This document shows positions 26,381 to 34,338 of a stretch of 42,185 nt of DNA, in pieces. This stretch comes from Candidatus Faecousia intestinigallinarum (lineage in GTDB: Bacteria; Bacillota; Clostridia; Oscillospirales; Oscillospiraceae). The DNA is taken from assembly GCA_018715805.1 (NCBI GenBank), contig DVKX01000049.1, positions 1 through 42,185 of the forward strand. Reading direction: 5' to 3'. Each line of letters starts with the position of its first letter. Positions within the stretch are counted from its first letter, which is position 1. Under the pieces are notes generated by a model, which was not told the DNA's origin, did no database searches, and saw only the letters and a list, made by a program, of their open reading frames with translations. The position numbers and the translations under genes are program-made.

Positions 26381-27136
26381 TCAGAGAATTTCCTGGATTT
26401 CCTTTGCCATCTCCCGATAGGCGACTGCGCCCCGGCTGCTGCGGTCATAGGCGTTGACAGGCAGTCCGTGGCTGGGCGCTTCCGCCAGACGGATGTTCCG
26501 GGGAATGACGGTGGCAAACGCCTTGCCCGGGAAATGCCGCCGCACCTCCTGCGCCACCTGGGCAGAAAAGTTGGTGCGTCCGTCGTACATGGTCAGCGCC
26601 ACGCCAAAGATCTCCAGCCGGGGGTTGATCCGGCGCTTCACCATCCGCAGCGTGGACATGAGATCGGACAGCCCCTCCAGGGCAAAGTATTCGCACTGCA
26701 CCGGCACCAGGATGCCGTCTGCCGCCGCCAGCGCGTTGATGGTAAGCATCTCCAGGGATGGCGGGCAGTCAATGAAAATTAAGTCGTATTGGTCTTGTAT
26801 TTCCGCTAGGACTTTTTTCAGGCGGAAGTGCGGCTCCTCCAGGCTCACCAGTTCCACGCCGGCGCCGGCCAGGTCTGCCGAGGAGGGCAGCGCGTCGCCG
26901 AACTTGGTGGATACCACAACTTCCCGGGCGGGAACATCGTTGATCACCAGATCGTATACGGAGCGCCGGACGTTCCGCTTTTCAATGCCCAGGCCGGAGG
27001 TGGCGTTGGCCTGGGGGTCAAAGTCGCACAGAAGCACCCGCAGCCCCAGCTCGGTAAGGGCGGCGGTGAGATTCACGGCGGTGGTCGTCTTGCCCACGCC
27101 GCCCTTCTGGTTCACCACGGCGATGATTCGTCCCAT
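26381..27136 (-). CDS. parA: Chromosome partitioning ATPase ParA (Soj)
   Basis: Soj is a deviant Walker ATPase that works with ParB in origin segregation and also regulates DnaA. I start at ATG 27136 (MGRIIAVVNQKGGVGKTT), with AAGGAG upstream, rather than the seven-codon extension from 27157. The 251-residue product shows the Walker A QKGGVGKTT, the DPQANAT motif (LLCDFDPQANATSGLG), Walker B DLIFIDCPPSLEML and the C-terminal AVAYREMAKEIQEI. Two parS sites lie within 82 bases upstream of it. It forms an operon with parB and probably serS and mscL. Confidence 0.96.
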   Translation of the reverse strand: MGRIIAVVNQKGGVGKTTTAVNLTAALTELGLRVLLCDFDPQANATSGLGIEKRNVRRSVYDLVINDVPAREVVVSTKFGDALPSSADLAGAGVELVSLEEPHFRLKKVLAEIQDQYDLIFIDCPPSLEMLTINALAAADGILVPVQCEYFALEGLSDLMSTLRMVKRRINPRLEIFGVALTMYDGRTNFSAQVAQEVRRHFPGKAFATVIPRNIRLAEAPSHGLPVNAYDRSSRGAVAYREMAKEIQEIL

Positions 27137-27157
27137 ATGTCTCTCCTTATCGTCCAT

Positions 27158-27173
27158 TGTTTCACGGGAAACA
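27158..27173. promoter_or_regulatory. parS: parS site 1
   Basis: TGTTTCACGGGAAACA differs at one base from the consensus TGTTTCACGTGAAACA. It lies 22 bases before the parA start codon. Confidence 0.88.
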
Positions 27174-27201
27174 ATGGGCTGCTGTTCTGACGTTGGCGGA
27201 G

Positions 27202-27217
27202 TGTTTCATGTGAAACA
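27202..27217. promoter_or_regulatory. parS: parS site 2
   Basis: TGTTTCATGTGAAACA differs at one base from the parS consensus. It touches the end of the zinc-ribbon gene (stop at 27219) and is 28 bases from site 1. Confidence 0.9.
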
Positions 27218-27218
27218 T

Positions 27219-27569
27219 TCACGTCCCGCTGGGGGGCGTGGAGCTCTCCGCAGTGCTGTAGTTCCGCCCGATGTCCGGCTTTTCCTGCTGGTGGTTCCAT
27301 ATGTCCACCAGAAAGAGCGCCAGCGTCAGCGCCAAAGCAGCGGCCAACGCGGCTGCGGCAATGCGCAGCCGGCGAAGCTGCTGGCGCAGCCGCGCGATCT
27401 GCACCTCGTAGGGCACATCCCGGGGGCGTGGGGCGGTTTTCCGGGCGGATCGGGCGGGGATCACCACAGGCGTTCCCGGTGGAACGGGATAGTCCTCCAT
27501 GGTTTCCAAGCATTCCGGACAAAATGCAGCATCGGCGCCGGTTTCTTTTCCGCAGCGCAGGCATTGCAT
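27219..27569 (-). CDS. Small zinc-ribbon protein with one TM helix
   Basis: A protein of about 116 residues. Three ATG codons lie close together; I prefer 27569 (MQCLRCGKETGADAAFCPEC), because AGGGGG lies eight bases upstream of it. The N-terminal zinc ribbon has CLRC and CPEC. It is followed by a proline-rich linker (PVPPGTPVVIPAR), a basic helix (IARLRQQLRRLRI), one transmembrane segment (AAAALAAALALTLALFLVDI) and a short outer tail. The type recalls small zinc-ribbon membrane anchors common in Clostridia. It immediately precedes parA, separated by two parS sites, and has a plausible own promoter. A link to chromosome segregation is only suggested by position. Confidence 0.78.
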   Translation of the reverse strand: MQCLRCGKETGADAAFCPECLETMEDYPVPPGTPVVIPARSARKTAPRPRDVPYEVQIARLRQQLRRLRIAAAALAAALALTLALFLVDIWNHQQEKPDIGRNYSTAESSTPPSGT

Positions 27570-27601
27570 AGGCATGACCCCCTTTCTCATTGATCGAGCC
27601 T

Positions 27602-27630
27602 ATTGTACAACACTTTTTTTCATTCGTAAA
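27602..27630 (-). promoter_or_regulatory. Promoter for the zinc-ribbon - parAB operon
   Basis: On the minus strand, TTTACG (27630-27625) and TACAAT (27607-27602) are separated by 17 bases. They lie about 32 bases before the start at 27569. Confidence 0.5.
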
Positions 27631-27690
27631 GAGGTTTTTTCTCGGAATCAGCGCCGGTATTAAGGCTTTATTAAGATTATAAAAACCCTA

Positions 27691-27719
27691 TTGACAATCA
27701 AGCGACCATGTGATATAGT
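27691..27719 (+). promoter_or_regulatory. Promoter of DUF1836 - hflK - hflC
   Basis: TTGACA (27691-27696), a perfect -35, and TATAGT (27714-27719) are separated by 17 bases. The ATG at 27750 has AAAGGAGG. Confidence 0.8.
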
Positions 27720-27749
27720 TATTTCATCGCAAGAAAGGAGGCGATCCCC

Positions 27750-28322
27750 ATGAACTGGACACTACCCGGCACCGTTCTGCAGATCCGGCGGGAGGATGCG
27801 GACAATGTGGAGGCGCTGTTCGGGTCGATGTTTTTGGCCGGGGGCATGGTGCTGAGCCAGGTGGCCGGCGTTACCGGCCTGGAATCCTACACCGTGCAGA
27901 ACTGGGTGAAGCGGGGGTTCCTGGCGCCGCCCCAGCGCAAGCGCTATTCCCAGCGGCAGCTGTGCCGGATCATCAACATCAATATGCTCAAGGGGGCGCT
28001 GCCCATGGAGGGGATCTGTTCCCTGCTGGGGTATGTCAACGGACAGCTGGACAGCGAAGCCGACGACATCATCGACGACTCTGCCCTCTATTTCCTCTTT
28101 GTCCGCCTGGCGGCGCGGGCGGGTGACCGGGAGGATATGCAGCGGGCGCTGGAGGAGGCGCTGGCCAGCTACCAGGAGCCTGTCCCCGGCGCACGGGAGC
28201 GGGTGGAGACGGCGCTGCGCATTATGCTCACCGCCTGGCTGGCCGCCCGGCTGCGGCAGGAGGCGGAGCAGATGCTCTCCCGTTTGGCGCTCCCCCGCCC
28301 CGGCGAAAACACATCATTATAA
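27750..28322 (+). CDS. DUF1836 protein (predicted DNA-binding regulator)
   Basis: A 190-residue protein starting MNWTLPGTVLQIRREDADNV. The central part has a MerR-like HTH: LSQVAGVTGLESYTVQNWV, then KRGFLAPPQRKRYSQRQL and the helical ICRIININML stretch. This order is the signature of DUF1836 (PF08876), a family common in Bacillota whose targets are not known. The C-terminal half is helical (GDREDMQRALEEALASYQ). It has a strong promoter of its own and is 20 bases before hflK, so it may regulate that operon. A second DUF1836 gene lies at 32708. The HTH is well supported; the regulon is inference. Confidence 0.82.
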   Translation: MNWTLPGTVLQIRREDADNVEALFGSMFLAGGMVLSQVAGVTGLESYTVQNWVKRGFLAPPQRKRYSQRQLCRIININMLKGALPMEGICSLLGYVNGQLDSEADDIIDDSALYFLFVRLAARAGDREDMQRALEEALASYQEPVPGARERVETALRIMLTAWLAARLRQEAEQMLSRLALPRPGENTSL

Positions 28323-28342
28323 TTAAAAGGAGAAAGCAAACT

Positions 28343-29362
28343 ATGGATGAAAATGGAAGCTACCGCTGGTCGCCCAACCAGTCTGAAGGGCGGTCCCCCA
28401 AATGGAAAATGCCCAACTTCAAAAACATGGGCAAAACGGTGCTGATTGTGGCGCTGGCGGCGCTGCTGGTGCTGGCAGGCATGACCTGCTTCTATACTGT
28501 GGACGATAAGCAGCAGGCAGTGGTCACCACCTTCGGCAAGGTGACGGACGTCACCGACGCCGGCGTACATTTCAAGCTGCCCCTGGGCATCCAGCAGGTC
28601 TATAAGGTGGACGTGAACGTATACCAGAAGATCGAGCTGGGCTACCGCACCGACTACTCCCAGGAGGAGGGCTATGTGGTGGACGAGCACGAGAGCCAGA
28701 TGATCACCGGCGACTATAACATTGTCAACGTGGATTTCTTTGTGGAATACAAGATCTCCAACCCGGAGCGCTACCTCTTCTCCTCCAACGACCCGGAGCT
28801 GATCCTGCGGAATCTGCTGCAGAGCCAGGTGCGCAACGTGGTGGGCTCCTCCACCGTGGACGCGGTGCTCACCGACGGCAAGGAAAATATCCAAATGCAG
28901 GTGCGGAACCTGGTTGCGGAGATCCTGGAGGAATATGACATTGGATTGACCCTGGTGGACGTGAAGATCCAGGACTCCGAGCCGCCTACCCAGGAGGTCA
29001 TCGAGGCCTTCAAGGCGGTGGAGACCGCCAAGCAGCAGGCGGAGACCGTGGTAAACGACGCCAAGGCCTACCAGAACGCCCAGATCCCCTCTGCCCAGGC
29101 GGAGGCGGATAAGCTGATCCAGAACGCGGAATATCTACGCCAGAAGCGGGTGAACGAGGCGGTGGAGCAGGTGGCCATGTTCAACGCCATGTACGCCGAG
29201 TACGCCCAGAACCCAGACATCACCCGCACGCGGATGTACTACGAGGCCATTTCCCAGATTTTGCCCGGCGTAAAGCTGTATATCAACACCTCCGGCACGG
29301 AGGATGTGCAGATGCTCCTGCCCTTGGAGAGCATCGTAGAAACCACAGGAGGAACCAACTAA
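28343..29362 (+). CDS. hflK: HflK-like SPFH-domain membrane protein
   Basis: In E. coli HflK and HflC form a membrane cage that surrounds the FtsH protease. The 339-residue protein has a short cytoplasmic N-terminus, one TM helix near residues 33-50 (VLIVALAALLVLAGMTCF) and an SPFH domain beginning VDDKQQAVVTTFGKVTDV. The long helical part is Ala/Glu-rich (AKAYQNAQIPSAQAEADK), and the end near GVKLYINTSGTEDVQMLLPL is family-typical. Start ATG 28343 has AAGGAG eight to ten bases upstream. It follows the DUF1836 gene and is one base before hflC. FtsH itself is not in the window. Confidence 0.92.
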   Translation: MDENGSYRWSPNQSEGRSPKWKMPNFKNMGKTVLIVALAALLVLAGMTCFYTVDDKQQAVVTTFGKVTDVTDAGVHFKLPLGIQQVYKVDVNVYQKIELGYRTDYSQEEGYVVDEHESQMITGDYNIVNVDFFVEYKISNPERYLFSSNDPELILRNLLQSQVRNVVGSSTVDAVLTDGKENIQMQVRNLVAEILEEYDIGLTLVDVKIQDSEPPTQEVIEAFKAVETAKQQAETVVNDAKAYQNAQIPSAQAEADKLIQNAEYLRQKRVNEAVEQVAMFNAMYAEYAQNPDITRTRMYYEAISQILPGVKLYINTSGTEDVQMLLPLESIVETTGGTN

Positions 29363-29363
29363 T

Positions 29364-30251
29364 ATGAAAAAACTGACAAAAGGCGTCGTTGCGGCCATCG
29401 TCCTTGTGCTGGCAGTGATCTTGGGAGCCAATTCCCTGTATACCGTCCGGGAGGATCAGTATGCCTGCACCGTCCGCTTCTCAAAGATCATTGCCACCAA
29501 CGACCAGGCGGGACTGCATTTCAAGGTGCCCTTCCTGGACAGCGTGAAGTATTTTTCCAAGGCCACCATGCTCTATGACATCCCCCCCACCGAGGTGCTC
29601 ACCTCCGACAAGCAGAACATGACCGTGGATTGCTACCTGCTCTGGAAGATCTCCGACCCCCTGCGCTTCTACCAGACCCTGGGCTCCACCACCGTGGCGG
29701 AGGAGCGGCTGAACGCGCTGACCTACAACGCCCTGATGACCGCCATGGGCACCCTGACCCAGAGCGACATCGTCAATATGGAGGACGGGGGCCAGCGGAA
29801 CGAGATCTACGACAGCATCGCCACCTCCGTGGACGCGCTGACGGACACCTACGGCATCCAGGTGGTGGATGTGAAGATCAAGCAGTTTGACCTGCCGGAA
29901 TCCAACCTGTCCGCCGTGTACTCCCGGATGATCTCCGAGCGGAACCAGATGGCGGAGAAATACACCGCCGACGGCAATTATGAAGCCTCCATTATCCGCA
30001 ACGAGGTGGATAAGCAGGTGAACATCATTATTTCCGACGCTCAGGCGGAGGCGGCCAAGCTGGAGGCCGAGGGCGAGGCAGAGTATATGCGGCTGCTGGC
30101 GGAAGCCTATAATACCCCGGATAAGCAGGAGTTCTACGCCTTCACCCAGGCGCTGGACGCGCTGAAGCAGAGCCTCACCGGGGAGGAAAAGACCGTCATT
30201 CTGGACAGGGATTCCGACCTGGCAAAGATCCTTATGGGCAGCGGTTCCTAA
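29364..30251 (+). CDS. hflC: HflC-like SPFH-domain membrane protein
   Basis: This is the partner of HflK in the FtsH-regulating complex. The 295-residue protein has an N-terminal signal-anchor helix near residues 7-25 (VVAAIVLVLAVILGANSLY), then TVREDQYACTVRFSKIIATN and the SPFH core DLPESNLSAVYSRMISERNQ. The coiled-coil tail is rich in Ala and Glu (AQAEAAKLEAEGEAEYM), followed by the conserved YAFTQALDALKQSL. Its AGGAGG ribosome site lies in the last codons of hflK, which is translational coupling. It is followed directly by a terminator shared with the convergent alr gene. Confidence 0.92.
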   Translation: MKKLTKGVVAAIVLVLAVILGANSLYTVREDQYACTVRFSKIIATNDQAGLHFKVPFLDSVKYFSKATMLYDIPPTEVLTSDKQNMTVDCYLLWKISDPLRFYQTLGSTTVAEERLNALTYNALMTAMGTLTQSDIVNMEDGGQRNEIYDSIATSVDALTDTYGIQVVDVKIKQFDLPESNLSAVYSRMISERNQMAEKYTADGNYEASIIRNEVDKQVNIIISDAQAEAAKLEAEGEAEYMRLLAEAYNTPDKQEFYAFTQALDALKQSLTGEEKTVILDRDSDLAKILMGSGS

Positions 30252-30262
30252 GAAATAAACAG

Positions 30263-30295
30263 CGGCCAAGCCCAGTGGGCTTGGCCGTTTTCCTT
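30263..30295. terminator. Terminator between hflC and alr
   Basis: CGGCCAAGCCC (30263-30273) pairs with GGGCTTGGCCG (30277-30287) around AGT, with TTTTCCTT after it. It lies between convergent genes and probably works in both directions. Confidence 0.75.
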
Positions 30296-30301
30296 GGAGC
30301 G

Positions 30302-31468
30302 TTATCCGTTTTCCAATAAATAGTGCACCGAATGGACGGCTTTTCCCTGCCGCACATATACCCGGGGCACCCGGCGGCTGATGCCGCAGACAAATTCATA
30401 GTTGAAGCTGTCCGCCTGCTGAGCGATGGCCTCCATGGTGATCACTTCGCTTCCGGAGCGACCCACCAGCACCACGGGGTCTTCCAGCTGAACATTGGGG
30501 ATGTCCGTCACGTCCACCATCAGCTGATCCATGCAGATGCGCCCCAGGATGGGAGCTTTCCGCCCGTGGATGAGCACATAGAACCGGTTGGAGAGACTCC
30601 GGCGGTAGCCGTCGGCATAGCCCACCGGCACCGTGGCCACCAGGGTGTCCCGGGTGGTGACGAACGTGCCGCCGTAGCTGATCTCCCGGCCGGGGGGCAG
30701 CCGCTTCACGTGGGTCACCCGGCTGTGCCAGGACAGCGCCGGCTCCAGGGGCAGATCGCCGGGGCGCACCTCCGGGCTGGGATACAGACCATAGGTGACG
30801 ATGCCGGCGCGCACCATTTCGTAGTGCTGTTGAAAATTCATCAATCCTGCGGAGTTGTCCAGATGCCGGAGGGGGATATGCACCCCCCGGCGGGCGAGCA
30901 TTTCTAAAAACGCGTCGAATTTTTCCTGCTGCGCCCGGGCGCGGCGCAGATCGGCGCTGTCCGCCGTGGCAAAGTGGCTGAAGATGCCCTCTGCCTGCAG
31001 ACCCGGCAGCCGGGAGATCTTGGCGCAGACATCGGCGCTTTCCTCCGTAGCCGGGAAGCCGATGCGGTGCATACCCGTGTCCACCGCCAGATGGAAGCAG
31101 GCGGTTCTCCCCAGGCGCTGGGCAGTCTCCGACAATGCCAGGGCATCCTCCCAATGGAAAATGGCGGGGCGGATGTCTCCCACAATGGCGGTGGGGAAAG
31201 CGGCCACCGGGGTGTGCCCCAGGATCAGAATGGGGGTTTTCAGCCCTGCCTGACGAAGCTCCAGCGCTTCCAAAATAGAGGAAACGCCGAAAAACGCGCA
31301 TTTCCCCTCCAGCAGCCGCGCCACCTGCACCGCACCGTGGCCGTAGGCGTCCGCCTTGATAACGGCCATGACCTTTGTGCCCGCCTTGGCGCAGATGGCG
31401 GCGAAATTCCGCTCGATGGCGTCCAGGTCGATCTTTACATAGGTGTTGTCCAGCTTTTCCGGGTTCAT
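30302..31468 (-). CDS. alr: Alanine racemase
   Basis: This PLP enzyme makes D-alanine for peptidoglycan. The 388-residue protein carries the PLP lysine Lys38 in VIKADAYGHGA and the catalytic tyrosine Tyr265 in REISYGGTF. Family motifs DTGMHRIGF (near 130) and GRICMDQLMVDVT are also present. Start ATG 31468 overlaps the DUF3786 stop (ATGA), and GGGAGGAG lies ten bases upstream. It is the last gene of the leftward operon DUF1836-apt-DUF3786-alr, so cell-wall D-alanine supply is linked to a purine-type phosphoribosyltransferase and a DUF1836 regulator. Confidence 0.95.
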   Translation of the reverse strand: MNPEKLDNTYVKIDLDAIERNFAAICAKAGTKVMAVIKADAYGHGAVQVARLLEGKCAFFGVSSILEALELRQAGLKTPILILGHTPVAAFPTAIVGDIRPAIFHWEDALALSETAQRLGRTACFHLAVDTGMHRIGFPATEESADVCAKISRLPGLQAEGIFSHFATADSADLRRARAQQEKFDAFLEMLARRGVHIPLRHLDNSAGLMNFQQHYEMVRAGIVTYGLYPSPEVRPGDLPLEPALSWHSRVTHVKRLPPGREISYGGTFVTTRDTLVATVPVGYADGYRRSLSNRFYVLIHGRKAPILGRICMDQLMVDVTDIPNVQLEDPVVLVGRSGSEVITMEAIAQQADSFNYEFVCGISRRVPRVYVRQGKAVHSVHYLLENG

Positions 31469-32091
31469 GGGGCGCTCCTCCCATTGATTTCCCAGATCCG
31501 CTCCTTCAGTAGACCCACGGCGTAGAACATGGTCTCATAGCGGATGAAGTCCCGGGAGCCTTCGTCCCACAAATAGCGCAGCCGGGGGGGAAAATCCTCG
31601 TCCCCATGCCAGAACTGCACCAGAATGGGCAGCCCCAGGCATAGCTCCACCCGGTAGGCCACGTCCGCCCCGGGCATGGGGATGCCGCCCATAGCTTCGC
31701 AGCCCCGGCGCAGCAGAGCCGGAGCCTGGTCAAAAGCTCCGGCGGCGGGATCCCGATCCTGCTCCAGCAGACCCGAATGGATCTGCATACCGAAATCCCC
31801 CATGGGCTTCCACCTGCCGGAGAGGGAGCGGGCGGGCTTGCTGTCGCAGAGCACGTCGAAGAGGGTGAGCACCTCGTTAAAGCTGTTGCCGCTGACCCAC
31901 CGGGTTTCGTCCCACCGCTCCAGGCTGCCGGTTTTCCGGCAGATGCGGTAGGGGCTTCCCAGCATGGCGGTATAGAGGTAGTCCTGGTCGGCCTTCAGCT
32001 GGAATTTCCGGATCAGCGCTTCCTGGTCGTAGGTGAGGAAGCGCTGCTGGGCAAGCCCGGTCTGAATGGCGTAGTTGTCTCGCTTCTCCAT
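31465..32091 (-). CDS. DUF3786 protein
   Basis: A 208-residue soluble protein. Recognisable segments are AQQRFLTYDQEALIRKF, YRICRKTGSLERWDETRW, NSFNEVLTLFDVLCDSKP and the C-terminal ILVQFWHGDEDFPPRLRYLW with FIRYETMFYAVGLL. These match the DUF3786 family, common in Oscillospiraceae and Lachnospiraceae, whose function is unknown. The cysteines near the middle (RICRK, DVLCDS, RRGCEAMGG) might hint at metal or cluster binding, but there is no clear motif. It overlaps alr by four bases (ATGA) and lies 22 bases after the phosphoribosyltransferase. Its conserved place in an operon with alr is worth noting; the role is unknown. Confidence 0.85.
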   Translation of the reverse strand: MEKRDNYAIQTGLAQQRFLTYDQEALIRKFQLKADQDYLYTAMLGSPYRICRKTGSLERWDETRWVSGNSFNEVLTLFDVLCDSKPARSLSGRWKPMGDFGMQIHSGLLEQDRDPAAGAFDQAPALLRRGCEAMGGIPMPGADVAYRVELCLGLPILVQFWHGDEDFPPRLRYLWDEGSRDFIRYETMFYAVGLLKERIWEINGRSAP

Positions 32092-32113
32092 GGAAGTCCT
32101 CCAAGGGGCGCGC

Positions 32114-32668
32114 TTACGCCATTACGGAGCCGTCCGGGTGGAACAGAGGCAGCTTTTCCAGATAGATGAGATCCTGGCGCTCCTGGGCGTCGCCTTCGGC
32201 CAGAATGGCCATCCGTCCGGCGATGACGCCTCCGGCCTTGGCCACCAGCGCCTCCAGGGCGGCCAGACTCTCGCCGGTGGAGATCACGTCGTCCACTATG
32301 AGGATCCGCTTCCCTTTCATCAGGGCGGCGTCCGCCCCGTCTAAGTACAGCGTTTGCTCCTTGGCGGTGGTGATGGAGTGCACGGACACCTCAAAGAGGT
32401 CGCGCATATACAGCTTCGGGGCTTTCCGCGCCAGGATGTACTTTTCATCGCCTGCCTGACGCGCCATTTCATGCGCCAGGGGGATGCCTTTGGCCTCGGC
32501 AGTGAGGATGTAGTCGTATTCCGGCGCCTTGGCCAGCAATTCTCTGGCACAGGCCACAGTAAGCGCCTGGTCGCCGAAGATCACGAAGCCGGCAATGGAC
32601 AGGTTTTCATTCACCGGGCAGATGGGCAGATCCCGCTCCAGACCCGCGATGGTCATATGATGAAACAT
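32114..32668 (-). CDS. Purine-type phosphoribosyltransferase (Apt/Xpt-like)
   Basis: A 184-residue type I phosphoribosyltransferase. The PRPP motif is RILIVDDVISTGES near residue 120, with the hood-loop segment ARKAPKLYMRDLFEV and the acidic TAEAKGIPLAHEMA near 57. The order and length fit adenine or xanthine phosphoribosyltransferase, and the chain is close to xanthine type in the stretch YILTAEAKGIPLA. The exact base cannot be decided from the sequence. Start ATG 32668 has AAGGAG nine bases upstream. In the operon it lies between a DUF1836 gene and DUF3786. Confidence 0.8.
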   Translation of the reverse strand: MFHHMTIAGLERDLPICPVNENLSIAGFVIFGDQALTVACARELLAKAPEYDYILTAEAKGIPLAHEMARQAGDEKYILARKAPKLYMRDLFEVSVHSITTAKEQTLYLDGADAALMKGKRILIVDDVISTGESLAALEALVAKAGGVIAGRMAILAEGDAQERQDLIYLEKLPLFHPDGSVMA

Positions 32669-32707
32669 GAGGACACACTCCTTACGATATACTGGTTTTG
32701 AAAGCGA

Positions 32708-33277
32708 TTATTCCTGAGCCTGCGGCTGGGCAGGCTTCAGATTGGTGAGTTTCACGGTGAGCAGCTTATAGAGCACGGAGCTGACGGCGCTGTGCATCAC
32801 CAGATTCATGCAGCCGCCCTCCTTCCCCTCCCGCAGCTCCTGCTTGGCCACGGCGTTTACCTGGTCGATGAACAGCCGCGCCGTGGCGCTGATGCGGGCC
32901 ACGAAATCGTTGTATACCCGGCGGGTCTGCGCCTCGTCCATGCTGGCGGGGATGAATTTCTGGATCTCGGTGAGGGTCATGCACTGCTTCAGGGTGCAGA
33001 TCATCACCACATAGGCCAGATGCTGCCGGCGATAGCGCTTCTTTACCGGCGCGGGCATCACCTTCAAGCGCACATAATTATTAATGATGCTGGCAGTGAC
33101 CACAGGGTTCTTCTCATCCTGGGGGATCAACTCCAGATACCGGGACACCAGATTCACAAGCTGGTCTACATACAGCTCCATATCCGGCAGGCTATCCCAA
33201 TCCGGCAGGCAGTAGCGCTCCATATAGATCTGCCAGCGTTCCAGCTTTTTCGCGTATAGTTCCTGATCCTCTAGCAT
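32708..33277 (-). CDS. DUF1836 protein, second copy
   Basis: A 189-residue protein. The HTH-like region is VVTASIINNYVRLKVMPAPV, followed by KKRYRRQHLAYVVMICTLKQ. These match DUF1836 better than the copy at 27750. The N-terminal WDSLPDMELYVDQLVNLVSR is also family-typical. Start ATG 33277 has AAGGAG eight bases upstream. It heads the leftward operon with apt, DUF3786 and alr, behind its own promoter. It is likely a DNA-binding regulator; the target is not known. Confidence 0.88.
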   Translation of the reverse strand: MLEDQELYAKKLERWQIYMERYCLPDWDSLPDMELYVDQLVNLVSRYLELIPQDEKNPVVTASIINNYVRLKVMPAPVKKRYRRQHLAYVVMICTLKQCMTLTEIQKFIPASMDEAQTRRVYNDFVARISATARLFIDQVNAVAKQELREGKEGGCMNLVMHSAVSSVLYKLLTVKLTNLKPAQPQAQE

Positions 33278-33307
33278 TGGCCTGTCTCCTTTTCCGGTGT
33301 TTTGTAT

Positions 33308-33336
33308 ATTGTAGCATGGATTTTGAGAGACGGCAA
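33308..33336 (-). promoter_or_regulatory. Promoter of the DUF1836-apt-DUF3786-alr operon
   Basis: On the minus strand, TTGCCG (33336-33331) and TACAAT (33313-33308) are separated by 17 bases. They lie 31 bases before the start codon. Confidence 0.6.
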
Positions 33337-33378
33337 GACACAGCTGTGAAAATTTAATAATTTGTTCCCAAAAAGGAC

Positions 33379-33407
33379 TTTACTTTGTTTCTTGCCAGGT
33401 ATATAAT
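33379..33407 (+). promoter_or_regulatory. Promoter of the degV gene
   Basis: TTTACT (33379-33384) and a perfect TATAAT (33402-33407) are separated by 17 bases. The ATG at 33443 has GGGAGG. Divergent promoters thus share the 165-base spacer. Confidence 0.65.
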
Positions 33408-33442
33408 AATACTCAATATTAGGTATTTCGGGAGGAAACACC

Positions 33443-34312
33443 ATGTCTTTTGCAATTTTTACAGACAGCTGCTCCAATCTGCCCGGGCGGCTGCTGCGTT
33501 CGCTGGACATCCGGGTGATGCCCTGCGCCTATTCCATTGGGGAGAAACAGGTTTCCTATAACGGCGACATCGATCATTTTCAGGCCAAGGAGCACTATGA
33601 CCTGCTTCGGGCAGGGCAGGTGATTACCACTACCCTCATCAATTCCGGCACGTTTGCGGAAAGCTTCCGCCCGGCGCTGGAGGAGGGGCTGGACATTGTG
33701 TATGTGGGCATCTCCAGCGGCGTCAGCGGCACTTACCAGGCGGCCTCCATCGCCGCCCTGGAGCTGAAGGAGGAATTTCCCCAGCGCGCTGTGTATACGG
33801 TGGATTCCCTGGGCGCCGGACTGGGCACAGGTCTGCTGGCCTGCCGGGCGGCGGATCACCGGAAGCAGGGGCTCTCGGCGGCGGAAACGGCGGAGAAGCT
33901 GCTGGAAGAGCGGGCAGGCCTGTGCGAGTTCTTCACCGTGGATTCCCTCCATTATCTCCGCCGCTCCGGACGCATCAGCGCCGCCACGGCGGCGGTGGGC
34001 ACCATGCTGAACATCAAGCCGCTGCTCCGGGGGGACGAGGAGGGGCATATCGTCAGCTGCGGCAAGTACCGGGGCAGAAAAAAGGCGGTGGAGGCCATTC
34101 TGCAAAAATACGCCGATTTGGCAGTGGATCCCGAAAACAGCCGGGTGGCCATCACCCACGGGGACTGTCTGGCGGACGCCCAGGCGCTGGCGGAGCAGGT
34201 GCGCGCCATCGCCGCGCCGGGGGAGCTGATCGTGTGCCCCCACGAGCCGTTTACCGGCTCCCATGTGGGACCGGGGATGCTGGCGCTGTTCTTCTTCGGC
34301 AGGCACCGCTGA
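33443..34312 (+). CDS. DegV family fatty-acid-binding protein (FakB-like)
   Basis: DegV proteins bind a fatty acid and present it to the FakA kinase, which makes acyl-phosphate for phospholipid synthesis. The 289-residue protein shows the family opening FAIFTDSCSNLPGRLL, the TTTLINSGTFAESF ligand loop near 63, ISSGVSGTYQAASIAAL near 92, and the C-terminal ITHGDCLADAQALAEQV. The last residues GSHVGPGMLALFFFGRH are typical of the family. FakA is not visible here; FakB proteins are often scattered. It stands as a single gene with its own promoter. Confidence 0.92.
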   Translation: MSFAIFTDSCSNLPGRLLRSLDIRVMPCAYSIGEKQVSYNGDIDHFQAKEHYDLLRAGQVITTTLINSGTFAESFRPALEEGLDIVYVGISSGVSGTYQAASIAALELKEEFPQRAVYTVDSLGAGLGTGLLACRAADHRKQGLSAAETAEKLLEERAGLCEFFTVDSLHYLRRSGRISAATAAVGTMLNIKPLLRGDEEGHIVSCGKYRGRKKAVEAILQKYADLAVDPENSRVAITHGDCLADAQALAEQVRAIAAPGELIVCPHEPFTGSHVGPGMLALFFFGRHR

Positions 34313-34338
34313 GAGACGGCGCAGCCTTTTATAAAAAC

